A DNA stretch of 40,966 nt from Azotobacter beijerinckii (GCF_900110885.1 NZ_FOFJ01000032.1:1-40966), one strand, 5' to 3'; positions 7,734 through 17,836 are shown, counted from the first letter of the stretch. A program made the numbers and translations. The notes: generated by a model from the letters alone, not told the origin.

Positions 7734-9994
7734 ATGAACAAGTGGTCAGGATTTCTTCTCAGTGCCCTGGGGCTGGCCGTCGCGGCCGGTACGGCCCAGG
7801 CCGATCTCGCGGCCGTCGACCCCGGCCCCTATACCCCGGCGACCGGCGGCTTTCCCCAGTGGTACCGGGACGAGAACAATCTGCCCCTGGAGCTGTGCCA
7901 GTCCAAGGCCGTCAGTCCGACGGTTGCCGGAGCGCCGGGCGCACCGGCCTACCTGTGCACCCTGCTCCCCGAGCCGGGCGTCTACGACGACACCCAGCCG
8001 ATGGTCTTCCCGGACAACTGGCCCCCGGAACTCTTCTGGTTCCTCGCCGAAACCAGCATCCCCAACAACGCCAGCGGCTTCGGGCTGGAAGTCTACATCG
8101 CCGCCATCGAGGCGGCCTTCGCCCTAGAGCATCCGGTCGACGGCGACCAGCAGAGCTTCGCACGCATCCGCATCCGCATCCGCATCCGCATCCGCATCCG
8201 CATCCGCATCCGCGCTTCGGTGCCGGTAGCGGCGAATACACCATCACCCACCCCTACGGCGTGGAAAAGGTCAAGGTCGAAACAACCGGCCGGCGGGCGA
8301 TCAACCTCGTCCGCGACATCGGTATCGGCGCGCCGGGCGACTTCAGCGGCGCCCTGACCGGCGACGTCGGCCCCTTCCTGACCCGCGCGAACGGCACGCG
8401 AGTCACGGCCGTCAACCCAGAAACCGGCCTGAGTGAAACCTTCATCGGCGATCCCAACGAAGCGGTCGCCGTGACCGGCGGCCTCTCCGGCAACAACCTG
8501 GTGCGCATCCAGGGTCCCGCCGGTACCATCGAGACCAGCCTGTTCAACCTCTCCGGCAAGGTTCTCGACTCCCGCCCGGCAACCCCGCTGACGATCGACC
8601 GCGCCACCTACGGCCGCACGGCCGAGGGCACCCGGATCGACCTGTTCGCCAACTCCAGCACCGATGCCGAGGTCTGCTATCGCGAAACCCTGGCACTGGT
8701 CGACAGCACGCCGCCCTCGCCCTGCCAGAGCGGACTGACCGGCGACAACAACGGCGCCTTCTTCGCCAGCGAGCCGGCCAGCCAAGGCCTGCCGCCCCTG
8801 GTGGTGCTCACTGCCAGCGACCCGAGCCAGACGCCCCGGCCAAGCTCGCTGTCGGCCCACCTCACGGATGTGGTGAAGATCGGCACCGCCCGCTACTCCT
8901 GGGCCGACAACCGCCTGACCATCGAGGCGAGATCCAGCGACGAAACGGCGATTCCCGACCTCGCCGCAGAGGGCTTCGGCCGCCTGGCCAAGTCGGGTAC
9001 CCTGCAGACCCTCAGCGTGACCGGTCTGAGCCAGCCGCCGGCCAGCGTCACCGTGAAATCCGCTGCCGGCGGCGTGGACACCGAGCCGGTGACGGTGGTG
9101 GACCGCGCGCCGGTGGTCGCACCGAACGAGCCGCCGCGGGCCGTGGCCGACAGCGCCGCCACCAGCGAAGGCGTGCCGGTGACCATCGCCGTACTGGCCA
9201 ACGACAGCGACCCGGACGGCGACACGCCGCTCAGCGTGATCGACCTGGCCATGACCGGCGGCTCCCCGGGCAACGTCGCGGCCAACGGCAGCACCCAGGC
9301 GATCTACACTCCGCCGAGCAGCGGGGTTCCCGCCGCAGGGCTGCAAGCCACCTTCACCTACCGGGTCCAGGACGCCCGTGGCGGCCGGTCGGAACCGGCG
9401 ACCGTCACCGTCAACGTGGCCGCCAACCGGGCCCCGATCGCAGCGAACGACACCGCGAGCGCCATCGGCAACGGCACGCCAGTGACCCTCAACGTGCTGG
9501 CCAACGACAACGATCCGGAGGGCAACACGCCGCTGGCCATCGTCAACCTGACCCAACCGGCCGCTGGCCAGGGCAGCGTCTCCAGCAACGGCTCGACCCT
9601 CACCTACACGCCGCCGAGCGGCGTCACCGCGAACTTCAACACGACCTTCACCTACCAGGTCCGGGACAGCCTCGGCGCCGTCTCCGCCAGCGCCACCGTG
9701 ACGGTCACGGTCACCGCGCCGGCCGTCCAGGAAAACCTGGTGGTGCAGAACGCCACCGTGCAAGCCAAGAACAACAACCGCTGGAACTGGGACATCCGGG
9801 GCACCACCAACGTGGTGAACGGCAACACGATCCGGGTGCTGGTCAACGGGGTCACCCTGGGGACGGCCACCCCCAACCCGAACGGCCGCTGGCAGATCAA
9901 GCTCAGCAACAGCAGCGTGGCGCCGCCGACCAGCAGGACGGTAACAGTGAACACCAGCCTGACCAGCAGGGTGATCGCCATAACCGTCCAGTGA
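7734..9994 (+). pseudogene. exported protein with C-terminal Ig/cadherin-like repeats, paralogue B, frameshifted
   Basis: The ATG at 7734 follows CAGGAGG. The signal peptide is MNKWSGFLLSALGLAVAAGT with cleavage after AQA. The N-terminal region is homologous to paralogue A. The frame is kept through (CGCATC)8 at 8163-8210, which encodes eight Arg-Ile pairs, and is lost at once after it: dropping GC from the following CGCGC restores FGAGSGEYTITHPYGVEK, and the second frame runs to 9994. The C-terminal part has two Ig/cadherin-like repeats of about 95 residues (VLANDSDPDGD and VLANDNDPEGN, each ending in a TVTV strand) and a beta-rich tail. Such repeats are usual in large surface or secreted proteins. 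Paralogue A lacks them. Confidence 0.7.
8163..8213 (+). repeat. hexanucleotide array (CGCATC)8 inside a coding region
   Basis: There are eight perfect CGCATC copies at 8163-8210 followed by CGC. Paralogue A has only RIRIRVD at this point, so about five copies have been added. Changes in copy number are in frame (two residues each), but a frameshift lies directly at the 3' edge of the array. Confidence 0.9.
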
Positions 9995-10000
9995 CCTCCA

Positions 10001-10027
10001 CCCCATCCCCCCTCCGGGGGGATGGGG
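10001..10027 (+). terminator. GC-rich hairpin terminator
   Basis: A perfect 12-bp stem, beginning CCCCATCC at 10001 and ending GGATGGGG at 10027, with the loop TCC at 10013-10015. It lies 6 bp after the stop of paralogue B and probably separates it from exeA. No T-tract follows. Confidence 0.55.
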
Positions 10028-10147
10028 CGAAGCCGAACGCGGTCTTGGTGAGAGCGGCCTCGAAGACGGAATGCAGCACTCTGCCGCCAAGCCGTCTCGC
10101 GACGGGTCTACCCTGAAACAAGCTCCCAGCCACGGAACGCAGGCAAC

Positions 10148-11914
10148 ATGTACAACCCGTATTTCGGCTTTTCCGAGGCCCCCTTTTCCATCTCGCCCGA
10201 CCCCCGCTACCTGTTCATGAGCGAGCGGCACCGAGAGGCGCTGGCCCACCTGCTCTACGGCCTGCAGATCGACGGCGGTTTCGTGCTGCTCACCGGCGAG
10301 GTCGGCACCGGCAAGACCACCCTCTGCCGCTGCCTGCTCGAACAGGTGCCGGAGCACTGCGACATCGCCTTCATCTTCAACCCCAAGCTGACCCGCCAGG
10401 AGCTGCTCAAAACCCTCTGCGAAGAACTGCACATCGTCCTGCCCGACGGCATCGGCGGCCTCAAGGCGCTGTTCGACCGGCTCAACGCCCACCTTCTGCA
10501 GAGCAACGCCAAAGGGCGCAAGACGGTGCTGATCGTCGACGAGGCGCAGAACCTCTCCGCCGAGGTGCTGGAGCTGCTGCGCCTCCTGACCAACCTGGAA
10601 ACCCACCGGCACAAGCTGCTGCAGATCATCCTGCTCGGCCAGACCGAGCTGCGCGACATCGTTGCCCGTGAGGACATGCGCCAGCTCGCTCAGCGCATCG
10701 TCGCCCGCTACCACCTGGAACCGCTGTCGCGCCCGGAGGTCGGCGCCTACGTCCGGCATCGCCTGGCGGTCGCTGGAACCCGCGCCGTGCTCTTTCCGCC
10801 CCCCTTGCTGGAACGCCTCTATCGGCTGAGCGGCGGCACACCGCGGCTGATCAACGTGCTCTGCGACCGCGCACTGCTCGGCGCCTATGTGCAGGGCAAG
10901 GCCGCGGTGGACCGGCCCACCCTGGAAAGCGCCGCCCGCGAGGTGTTCGGCCCAGGCCACCGGAGCAGAGCGCCCGCCGCCGTGGCCGCGGCCCTCGGCG
11001 TCACCCTGCTCGCCGGCCTGGCAACGGTCGGCTGGCAACTGGTCCCCGCCCCGCTGTTCGCCGCGGGCCGCGGCGCCTTGGACAGCCGACTCGCCGCGGC
11101 GCCCCTCCCGGCCGACGCCACACCTCCGCCCTCGTCCGCCCCCTTGCCCGTACCGGCAACCGGCGTCCCTGGTCGCGACGAGAAACCTGTGCAGCCACCT
11201 CCTTCCACGCCACCGACCACCCCCCCGACGCAGGAGCACGAGCCACCCCCTGAGACGCCGCTGGAGCCGCCCGCCCCGGAACCCCTCGAACCACCGGTGG
11301 AGGACGTCGCCGGCCCTGCAACCGAGGATCACTGGCTGCACGAGGCGCAGGCGGTACGCGCCCTGTTCGGCCACTGGCAAGCCGCCATCCGCCAGCCGAG
11401 CGATCTCGACGGTGCCTGCCGGCAGGTCGAGGAAATGAGCCTGCGCTGCCTGCGCCAGCAGGTCGATCCGCAGTCCCTGGCCAGCCTGCCGCCCCCGCTG
11501 ATCCTCGAACTTGCCCCGGCCGACGGCCCGCCCTTCCTCGCCACCCTGCTGGTGCGGGACAAAGGGCAGGCTCGGCTGGTCGTGGCCGGCGAAGTCCGCA
11601 AGGTCGCCCTCGCCGCACTGACGCGGCGCTGGAGCGGCCGCTACGTCCTGCTGCAGCAGGCGCCGCTGGCCCGCAGTCGGCGCCTGACCCTGGGCACCCG
11701 CGGCGCCGACGTGGCCTGGGTCGATCTGCAGCTCGCCCGCTGGGAAGGACAGCAGCCGCGCGCCGGCGATCCTCTGTTCGGCACGGAACTGGAACAGCGC
11801 GTGCGCAACTTCCAGCAAGCCCACGGGCTGCTCGCCGACGGCGTGGTCGGCACACAGACCCAGGAACGACTGGTCCGGCTAGGCACCACGGAGACGGCCG
11901 CACTGGCCCGCTAG
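10148..11914 (+). CDS. exeA: ExeA/GspA-type AAA ATPase with peptidoglycan-binding domain
   Basis: A 588-residue inner-membrane protein of the type II secretion accessory complex ExeAB, which acts on peptidoglycan so that the secretin can assemble in the outer membrane. The N terminus MYNPYFGFSEAPFSISPDPR is the family hallmark. Walker A is GEVGTGKTT (50-58), Walker B VLIVDEAQN (about 127-135), and the arginine-finger/sensor region SGGTPRLINVLCDRAL is intact. One transmembrane segment lies at about 280-300, followed by a Pro-rich linker, a periplasmic region and a C-terminal PG_binding_1 domain (about 550-580, FQQAHGLLADGVVG). GspB starts 10 bp downstream, so the two form an operon. No other T2SS gene is in the window. 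Confidence 0.92.
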   Translation: MYNPYFGFSEAPFSISPDPRYLFMSERHREALAHLLYGLQIDGGFVLLTGEVGTGKTTLCRCLLEQVPEHCDIAFIFNPKLTRQELLKTLCEELHIVLPDGIGGLKALFDRLNAHLLQSNAKGRKTVLIVDEAQNLSAEVLELLRLLTNLETHRHKLLQIILLGQTELRDIVAREDMRQLAQRIVARYHLEPLSRPEVGAYVRHRLAVAGTRAVLFPPPLLERLYRLSGGTPRLINVLCDRALLGAYVQGKAAVDRPTLESAAREVFGPGHRSRAPAAVAAALGVTLLAGLATVGWQLVPAPLFAAGRGALDSRLAAAPLPADATPPPSSAPLPVPATGVPGRDEKPVQPPPSTPPTTPPTQEHEPPPETPLEPPAPEPLEPPVEDVAGPATEDHWLHEAQAVRALFGHWQAAIRQPSDLDGACRQVEEMSLRCLRQQVDPQSLASLPPPLILELAPADGPPFLATLLVRDKGQARLVVAGEVRKVALAALTRRWSGRYVLLQQAPLARSRRLTLGTRGADVAWVDLQLARWEGQQPRAGDPLFGTELEQRVRNFQQAHGLLADGVVGTQTQERLVRLGTTETAALAR

Positions 11915-11924
11915 AACTATTGAT

Positions 11925-12605
11925 ATGTCCTACATACTCGAAGCCCTGAAGCAATCGGAACACGCCCGCCAGCAAGGCAAGGCGCCGGACCTCAACAGCC
12001 TGCCGCCCCTGCTCGCGCCTCCCCGCCAGAGTGCCCGCCGCCCGCCGGCTTACCTGCTGCTGGCGCTCGGCCTGTCCCTGGCCGGCGCCGGCCTCGGCTG
12101 GTGGCGTCCCTGGCAGACTGCGGAGATCGTCGTACTCGCAGCCCAGGCGCCGCGCTCCGAAGCACCAAGCCCGCCGTCTGCTCCAGCCGCCCCCCCCAAG
12201 GCGGCAGCGCCTGTCGAACCAGCCGCTACGCCGGTCGCCCTCGCCCGGCCCCCGACCAGAGCCCCGCAAGCGCCGCTGATCCGTCTGGACCCGCAGCCCG
12301 CCGCACCAGGCCCCGCCCAGCCGCTCGTCTCCGCGCCACCGGCGGTGCAGCCCGAACCCACCCTGCCAGCTCCGTCCGGGCGGGTGCTCGGCTTCCACGA
12401 ACTGCCCGACGAACTGCGCCAGAGCCTGCCGACCCTGGCCGTCTCGGGCTTTTCCTACGCCGACGAGCCGCAGCTGCGCATGGCGGTGATCAACGGACGC
12501 ATCCTCCACCAGCGCGACCAGGTCGCTCCCGGCGTCGTCGTGGAACGGATCGCCAGCGACGGCGTGGTGCTGAACTACCGGGGCTTTCGCTTCCGTCCGC
12601 GCTGA
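11925..12605 (+). CDS. gspB: general secretion pathway protein GspB/ExeB
   Basis: A 226-residue partner of ExeA. It begins with the family signature MSYILEALKQSEHARQQG, has one transmembrane segment at about 41-60 (AYLLLALGLSLAGAGLGWW), a long Pro/Ala-rich periplasmic linker, and the C-terminal GspB domain (about 150-226) with FSYADEPQLRMAVINGRILH and GVVLNYRGFRFRP. It binds ExeA at the inner membrane and helps to place the type II secretin. It is 10 bp from exeA and almost certainly co-translated. A hairpin at 12727-12746 may end the operon. Confidence 0.9.
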   Translation: MSYILEALKQSEHARQQGKAPDLNSLPPLLAPPRQSARRPPAYLLLALGLSLAGAGLGWWRPWQTAEIVVLAAQAPRSEAPSPPSAPAAPPKAAAPVEPAATPVALARPPTRAPQAPLIRLDPQPAAPGPAQPLVSAPPAVQPEPTLPAPSGRVLGFHELPDELRQSLPTLAVSGFSYADEPQLRMAVINGRILHQRDQVAPGVVVERIASDGVVLNYRGFRFRPR

Positions 12606-13162
12606 GCATCCGTTCACGATCCGCTGCGCGCCGGCCATGCTGCACCGGAGTGCTCGCAGAGCGGACGCGCATCCGCCTTCTCTCAACCGTCACGTACAGA
12701 CCCGGCTGCCTGCCGACAGAGGAATTGCCGAAAGAGTTTTTTCGGCTTCGGCCAAAGTTCGTCGCCGGGTATCGGTCGAAACATTGCCGACCGGCAGAGT
12801 TATCGGCCTGACAACTCTGCAAACCGACTCTTCTTCATCGCCAATCTTTGGCTCGAAAACTCTGCAGCACTTGGTTTGGAATGGACACCCCATGCTTTCC
12901 GGAAAGTGAACAACTGAATCCTGCAACCGCTTCGCTGGCTTTTGAAACATCAGCGTCTAGATTTGGCAGTCAACTATCACTGATTACAGGCTTGCAATGG
13001 AGTTCAATTGAGTGCATCCACACGATCCCAACCTGGAAACATCACTGCACACGCACGGTAGTTAATTTCCTTCATCAAATCATCGAGTGGATCGCGACAT
13101 GAAATATTGGCACTTGCATGTTGCTCGCCAACCGATTGCATTCCTAACGCAGGGAGAGTGAG
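12606..13162 (+). other. 557-bp intergenic region with two hairpins
   Basis: No gene is recognised here. Two hairpins are visible: GCCGAAA/TTTCGGC at 12727-12733 and 12740-12746, and GCAGAGTT/AACTCTGC at 12794-12801 and 12813-12820. The first may terminate exeA-gspB. From about 12,830 the base composition becomes more A+T-rich and stays so through the following gene, marking the start of a segment of different origin. GGGAGAG at 13152-13158 is the ribosome binding site of the next gene. Confidence 0.5.
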
Positions 13163-15454
13163 ATGGAAAGAATCGACCATAAGAAAATATTCCTTTTGGG
13201 CAGGATGTCGTTTCTCATCCTGGTTGGTGGTGCAGGCTGGGTTGCAGGCAGTGCACAGGCGGGTGACGAAATGCCAGTGACCTCGGAGGAGGTCGGAAAG
13301 TCGAATGACAACGAACGGAGGAGTCAGCCGACCCAGCCACCCGAAGAACTGTCAACCTTGGTGGAAGAGTATCGCGCACACGACCCGAACGCCTCGTTTT
13401 CGTTTTTCAATGGCCACATCGACAGTTTTTCCACGACACCGAAAAACACTATTCCGGAGTACGCCGTCAAGGTTTTGAAAGCTCTCAAATTACCGACGCA
13501 AACCGCCGAACCATTGAAGATCCGGGAGCCGATTTTCTCGGGGACAGTGGAAAAGCAGAGCCATGATGTCGAAGCGAAACCCGACGAACAATTGCCTTAT
13601 GTCGGCGAAGAGTCGCAGGAGCCGGAAAAGTCCAAAGGGAAAGCAAAAGAAGATTCCAGGGAAAGCTCCACCGATGAAGTGACGGAAGAGAACAGGACGG
13701 AAGCTACGTCCTCGCCCCACGAAATGCTGAAATGGGAGCGCCCGACAAAAGAGTTACTGGCAAAGGAAAAACAGGCTGCCTCAAAGATCCTGCAAGCCTT
13801 TCTCGAGCAGTATGGAAATCTCTTCGAGATCAGCGCGGAAGAACTCAATGAAAGCATGAAATTGATGGACTTCACGCATGGCGCCTACACAAGAAGGGCC
13901 ATCTACAAACAGTTCTACTCGAAAAATGAGGCCATCCTGTATGGCAAAACCATCGTGCAGTTCGATGTCAACTGGAACGTGGTCGGTATCAGTCGAATGA
14001 TCGTGACGCCACAGAAATTCCCCCTGGACAAGTTGAAAGCCGGGATACCGAGCGACAAGGCAATCAAGATCGCCTCGAACGCCATGGAGGGTTGCACGAG
14101 CGACGACGCAAAACCGCTCGTGGTAGAGCCATCGATCGACCTGATCCGCAAGAGACGGGTCTGGAACGTCGAACTGACTTCCAGGCGGGGAGCATGCCAT
14201 TGGCGCGTCATCGTGGATCGCGCGGAAGGCACGGTATTGAACGTGAGTGACCTGGTCAGCCAGGCCTACAACGATGCGAAGGTGAATCGCTGGTATTTCT
14301 CGGGCGGCGACCTGTTCAGTCCGCAGCAAATCGTCTCGACGAATCAATATACGCGGAACGATCGGCGCCTGGAGCATGACTTCTTCTACATGATGAATGA
14401 TCATCGTTGCGAAGGCAGTGCGGAAGCCGACTGCCCCCTCACGCCGCAGGTTGGCGATACCTGGTGTGCAAACGCATACGGTACCGATAATGGATCGTCC
14501 TATATCCGTGCCACCCGAAGGCTTGATCGGGATTTCGTCTCGTATTTTCCGGGCGGCGAATCGGAAACCTTCGGCGAGACCAATGCCTATTACTGGGGGC
14601 GCTGGTTCAGCCAGTGGCTGAAACCCTCTCTCGATGCCCTGGGAGTCCTGCCGAGTTCCGCAAGCGATTATCCGCGCGTGCTCATCATCAGCAACGCCTG
14701 CACGGAGGAGAATCGCTCCTGGTACAACGCTGCCTTTGCCGTCACGACCGATGACGACAAGGGTGAAGGAGGCGGCGTGATTCGCCTTGCCCACAAGGAT
14801 CCTGCAGGCTCATCCGATAGCAATGCGGGCTGTCAAGGCGGCGGCTGCTTCGTCAATCCAAGTGAACTGCACCACGAACTCAATCATTTCTATTTGCGGC
14901 GCTACCATGCCGTGGATAGCGATCTGGACTGTGGTGGGTCGAACGAGTTGCAGTTGACGCACGAGGGAATACTGGGCACCGCAGTACCTCATGCCTTTTG
15001 GCATGATTACTACAATGTCGGCTATGCCCCGACCGATACGAACAAGCTGTATTTCTCAAACTCGAGCGTCGGCCGAGTTCATACGAATGATACCGATCTG
15101 TCGAAGTTGACAGACTTTTCCTGCGCCAATGCTGCCAGCACCAAAGCCCCTTATAGTGCAGGGCGCGTGGTCGGGCAGGCCCTGTGGAAGTTCTATCATG
15201 GAAAAAAAGTCGATGGCGCCACCATCACCAACACCTGGTATCCCAGTACCGATACGGACTTCAACACACTGGTGTACTGGGCTGCCGAGTTACAATCCGG
15301 TTCCACCCTCAAGGACAGGTATGAATTCGCCAATCGCATAATGGAAATTCTGGACAAGTACAGCAACTGGTCCAGCTCCGGAAAAAGCGATTACTGCGCC
15401 ATTTTCGCCACTCACGAACTTGAAGACCGCATCAACCCAGAGTACTGCAATTGA
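13163..15454 (+). CDS. secreted HExxH zinc metalloprotease (gluzincin-like)
   Basis: A 763-residue protein with a signal peptide (hydrophobic segment ILVGGAGWVAG, cleavage near AQA, residue 33). Residues about 40-180 are acidic, charged and low in complexity. Residues about 200-400 resemble an FTP/PepSY-type propeptide of thermolysin-like enzymes. The catalytic part contains HELNH at 571-575 and a Glu at 601 (LTHEGILG) that would be the third zinc ligand, so H571, E572, H575 and E601 form a plausible gluzincin site. Six or more Cys in this part suggest disulfides and export. GC content is lower than in its neighbours. It follows exeA-gspB, consistent with, but not proving, export by type II secretion. 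The exact peptidase family is not assigned. Confidence 0.7.
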   Translation: MERIDHKKIFLLGRMSFLILVGGAGWVAGSAQAGDEMPVTSEEVGKSNDNERRSQPTQPPEELSTLVEEYRAHDPNASFSFFNGHIDSFSTTPKNTIPEYAVKVLKALKLPTQTAEPLKIREPIFSGTVEKQSHDVEAKPDEQLPYVGEESQEPEKSKGKAKEDSRESSTDEVTEENRTEATSSPHEMLKWERPTKELLAKEKQAASKILQAFLEQYGNLFEISAEELNESMKLMDFTHGAYTRRAIYKQFYSKNEAILYGKTIVQFDVNWNVVGISRMIVTPQKFPLDKLKAGIPSDKAIKIASNAMEGCTSDDAKPLVVEPSIDLIRKRRVWNVELTSRRGACHWRVIVDRAEGTVLNVSDLVSQAYNDAKVNRWYFSGGDLFSPQQIVSTNQYTRNDRRLEHDFFYMMNDHRCEGSAEADCPLTPQVGDTWCANAYGTDNGSSYIRATRRLDRDFVSYFPGGESETFGETNAYYWGRWFSQWLKPSLDALGVLPSSASDYPRVLIISNACTEENRSWYNAAFAVTTDDDKGEGGGVIRLAHKDPAGSSDSNAGCQGGGCFVNPSELHHELNHFYLRRYHAVDSDLDCGGSNELQLTHEGILGTAVPHAFWHDYYNVGYAPTDTNKLYFSNSSVGRVHTNDTDLSKLTDFSCANAASTKAPYSAGRVVGQALWKFYHGKKVDGATITNTWYPSTDTDFNTLVYWAAELQSGSTLKDRYEFANRIMEILDKYSNWSSSGKSDYCAIFATHELEDRINPEYCN

Positions 15455-15538
15455 CCGGCCGTGGTTGGTCGTTCGCCACGCATGTCCGGCCGAAACATGA
15501 ACAGGCGCATGCAGGTTGATGGTTCGTCGAGCCATCGA

Positions 15539-15572
15539 ACGGGCCGGGCCCTCCTGCGGGGGCCCGGCCCGT
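15539..15572. terminator. strong bidirectional GC-rich hairpin
   Basis: A perfect 13-bp stem, 15539-15551 (ACGGGCCGGGCCC) with 15560-15572, and loop TCCTGCGG. It lies between two convergent genes, the protease (+) and the TonB receptor (-), and can serve both. Confidence 0.7.
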
Positions 15573-15654
15573 CAGCCTCGTAGACGTGCCTCCGCACGCC
15601 TATCCAGCCGCGAATTGCGCCCCCCAGCAATGAGCAGGCGAAGCAGGGCCACGC

Positions 15655-17691
15655 TCAAAGCCGCCACTCCAACCCCGCGTAAACACTACGGCCGTCGCCG
15701 GGCAGGAACTGGGCGCTGTCCTGGTCGCGGGCATCGGCGATCACCCCGGTGGTGGCGGCATAGCGGCGGTCGGAGAGGTTGCGCCCCTCGATGAAGAAAC
15801 CCAGCCCCTGCCCCGGCCGGTAGCCGGCCTTCAGGCCCCAGAGGGCGTAGCGGTCGGCGTACAAGGTTTCCGCATGGTCCACCGCATAGTGGGTCGGCAC
15901 CCACTCGAAGGTCGGCCCGGCGTACCAGCCGGCGCGCTGCCAGAGCAGTTCGCCCTTGACGAAGTGGCGCGGCATGCCGGCCAGGCGGTTATCGCCGTAA
16001 ACCTCGTCGTCGTCGAAGCGGAAGTCGTTGAACAGGTACTGCCCACGCAACACGAAGGTGCCGACCGACCAGGCGCCGCCCAGTTCGACGCCCTGGTGCA
16101 GGGTGCGGTCGGCGTTGACCGTGCCCAGCGGATCGCCGTTGGCGTCGTTGAGCGCCAGCAGCTCGTCGCGGATCTCGCTGCGGTAGACCGCCAGGTCGAG
16201 GTCCACGCCGTCACGGTTGTAGCGCAGGCCGGCCTCCCAGGCCCTGGCCCGCTGCGCGTCGTTCTTGCTCACGATCTGGCCGCCGGTCAGCTCGCTGAAG
16301 GTCGGTGGCTCGTAGCTCTGGCTGAAGTTGGCGAATAGCTGCACGCCCTCGGCCAAGTCGTGGCGCACCCCAAGGCGCGCGAGGCGGCCGACGTAGGTCG
16401 CCTCGAAGGATTCGTCCTGGAACACGCAACGGCTGGTGACCGAGGCGCTGCATTTGAAGCGGTCGTCGACCTCGCGCTCCTGGTGCAGCCAGGCCAGCCC
16501 GCCGATCAGCGCCCAGCGCTCGGCCAGCGGGATCTCCAGCTCGGCGAAGGCATTCAGGTTGCGCGCGGTCTGGCGCAGCTCGTTGAGCTTGCGCCCGGCG
16601 TGACCGCCGACGTTCTGGTGACGCACGTCATGGTTGCGCCCGTGGCTGGCCTCGATGCCGCCGGTCCAACGCCAGCCCTGGCGCTCCCACTTGTGAGTGA
16701 GGCGCAGACCGTAGTCCTCGCTGTCCACGTCAAGCACCTGATAGATCGGGTGCCAGAGATCCTTCTCGCTGTAGAAGCTCGCCAGTTCCAGGCTATGGCC
16801 GCCGTCCAGCTCCCAGACGGTGCGGTTGCCGATCCGGTCGAGGGTGAAGTCGCGGCGCTGGTCGTTGCGCAGGTTGCCCACTGCGGCCTGTTCATCGTCG
16901 TCCTGCATCTGCGCCTTGGTGAGGTTGCCCGGCAGTTCGGAGTCGGTTTCCACGTGGGTCAGGTAGAAGCGGGTGGACAGGCGCTCCGTGAGCCGCCCGC
17001 CGAGGTTGGCGAAATAGCGCTGGTTGTCCTGCTTGGCATGGTCGCGAAAGCCATCTTGGGAGGAGTCGCTCAGGCTCAGGTAGGCATCCCAATCGCCGAA
17101 ATCCTCAGCTACCGCCATGAACAGCCGGTGATAGTCGAAGCTGCCGCCCTCGTAGCGCAGGTCCACCGGCGGTGCGCTCTTGCCGGTGGGCGCGACGAAG
17201 TTGACCGCCCCGCCGAGGGTCGCCGTCCCGTAGTGCCAGGCGTTGGCGCCGCGCAGTACCTCGATGTGGTCGGTGGCCAGCGGCTCGATGACCTGGAAGT
17301 CGAAACTGCCATCGGCCAGGTTGACCGGCGCGCCGTCCTGCATCAACAGCAGGCCGCGGCCGTGGAAGGTGCGCTGCAGGCCGGAGCCGCGGATCGACAG
17401 GCGCGACTCCTCGGAACCGAAGCGCGGCTGGACGAACACCCCGGTGGCCATCCCCAGGGCGTCCTGCAGGGTGCTGCTGCGGCCGGTCTTGTAGGTTTCC
17501 CCGTCGACCAGCGTGGCGCCGCCGGGAATCCGCGCGAACTCGGCGCGCTTCTCGGCCAGGGTCGGCGCGGTCGGGTCCGACGCACGGCGGCCGTCGATGG
17601 TCATGCTGTCCAGCTCGATCTGTTCGGCCAGGACAGGGGTTGCCAGGCCGGCGCTCAGCGCCAGCAGGCTCAGAATGGATGAAGGGCGCAT
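15655..17691 (-). CDS. TonB-dependent outer-membrane receptor (FecA-like)
   Basis: A 678-residue outer-membrane gated channel. The signal peptide is MRPSSILSLLALSAGLATPV with cleavage after LAE. The plug domain (about 45-170) contains DALGMATGVFVQPRFG, SIRGSGLQRTFHGRGL and IEVLRGANAWHYGTATLGGA, and the 22-strand barrel follows to the C terminus (SVYAGLEWRL, not a terminal Phe). I chose the ATG at 17691 because AGGAGA lies 8 nt upstream; the frame stays open further upstream but without family similarity. The plug is of the FecA-like class that includes ferric-siderophore and copper receptors. The DUF2946 gene 145 bp upstream, a family often found near copper-handling genes, hints at metal uptake. 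The ligand is not determined. Confidence 0.88.
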   Translation of the reverse strand: MRPSSILSLLALSAGLATPVLAEQIELDSMTIDGRRASDPTAPTLAEKRAEFARIPGGATLVDGETYKTGRSSTLQDALGMATGVFVQPRFGSEESRLSIRGSGLQRTFHGRGLLLMQDGAPVNLADGSFDFQVIEPLATDHIEVLRGANAWHYGTATLGGAVNFVAPTGKSAPPVDLRYEGGSFDYHRLFMAVAEDFGDWDAYLSLSDSSQDGFRDHAKQDNQRYFANLGGRLTERLSTRFYLTHVETDSELPGNLTKAQMQDDDEQAAVGNLRNDQRRDFTLDRIGNRTVWELDGGHSLELASFYSEKDLWHPIYQVLDVDSEDYGLRLTHKWERQGWRWTGGIEASHGRNHDVRHQNVGGHAGRKLNELRQTARNLNAFAELEIPLAERWALIGGLAWLHQEREVDDRFKCSASVTSRCVFQDESFEATYVGRLARLGVRHDLAEGVQLFANFSQSYEPPTFSELTGGQIVSKNDAQRARAWEAGLRYNRDGVDLDLAVYRSEIRDELLALNDANGDPLGTVNADRTLHQGVELGGAWSVGTFVLRGQYLFNDFRFDDDEVYGDNRLAGMPRHFVKGELLWQRAGWYAGPTFEWVPTHYAVDHAETLYADRYALWGLKAGYRPGQGLGFFIEGRNLSDRRYAATTGVIADARDQDSAQFLPGDGRSVYAGLEWRL

Positions 17692-17836
17692 CCCGTTCTC
17701 CTGAAGTTCTTCTTCGTTCCATGTCGGGCATGGCCCGGCCGTGGCCGGAACCACACCGAAGTCTCGGGAAAGGTCGGCGCGCATGCTCCCGATTCGGGCT
17801 AGCCCGAAGAGGAACGGCGGCGACGTCGCACAGGAA

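Noticed and set aside
8093..11824. A 1,243-codon open frame on the minus strand opposite paralogue B and exeA
   Set aside because: It is antisense to well-supported genes, its composition is that of a GC-rich shadow frame (Gly/Ala/Arg/Gln-rich, no domain), and it has no start signals.
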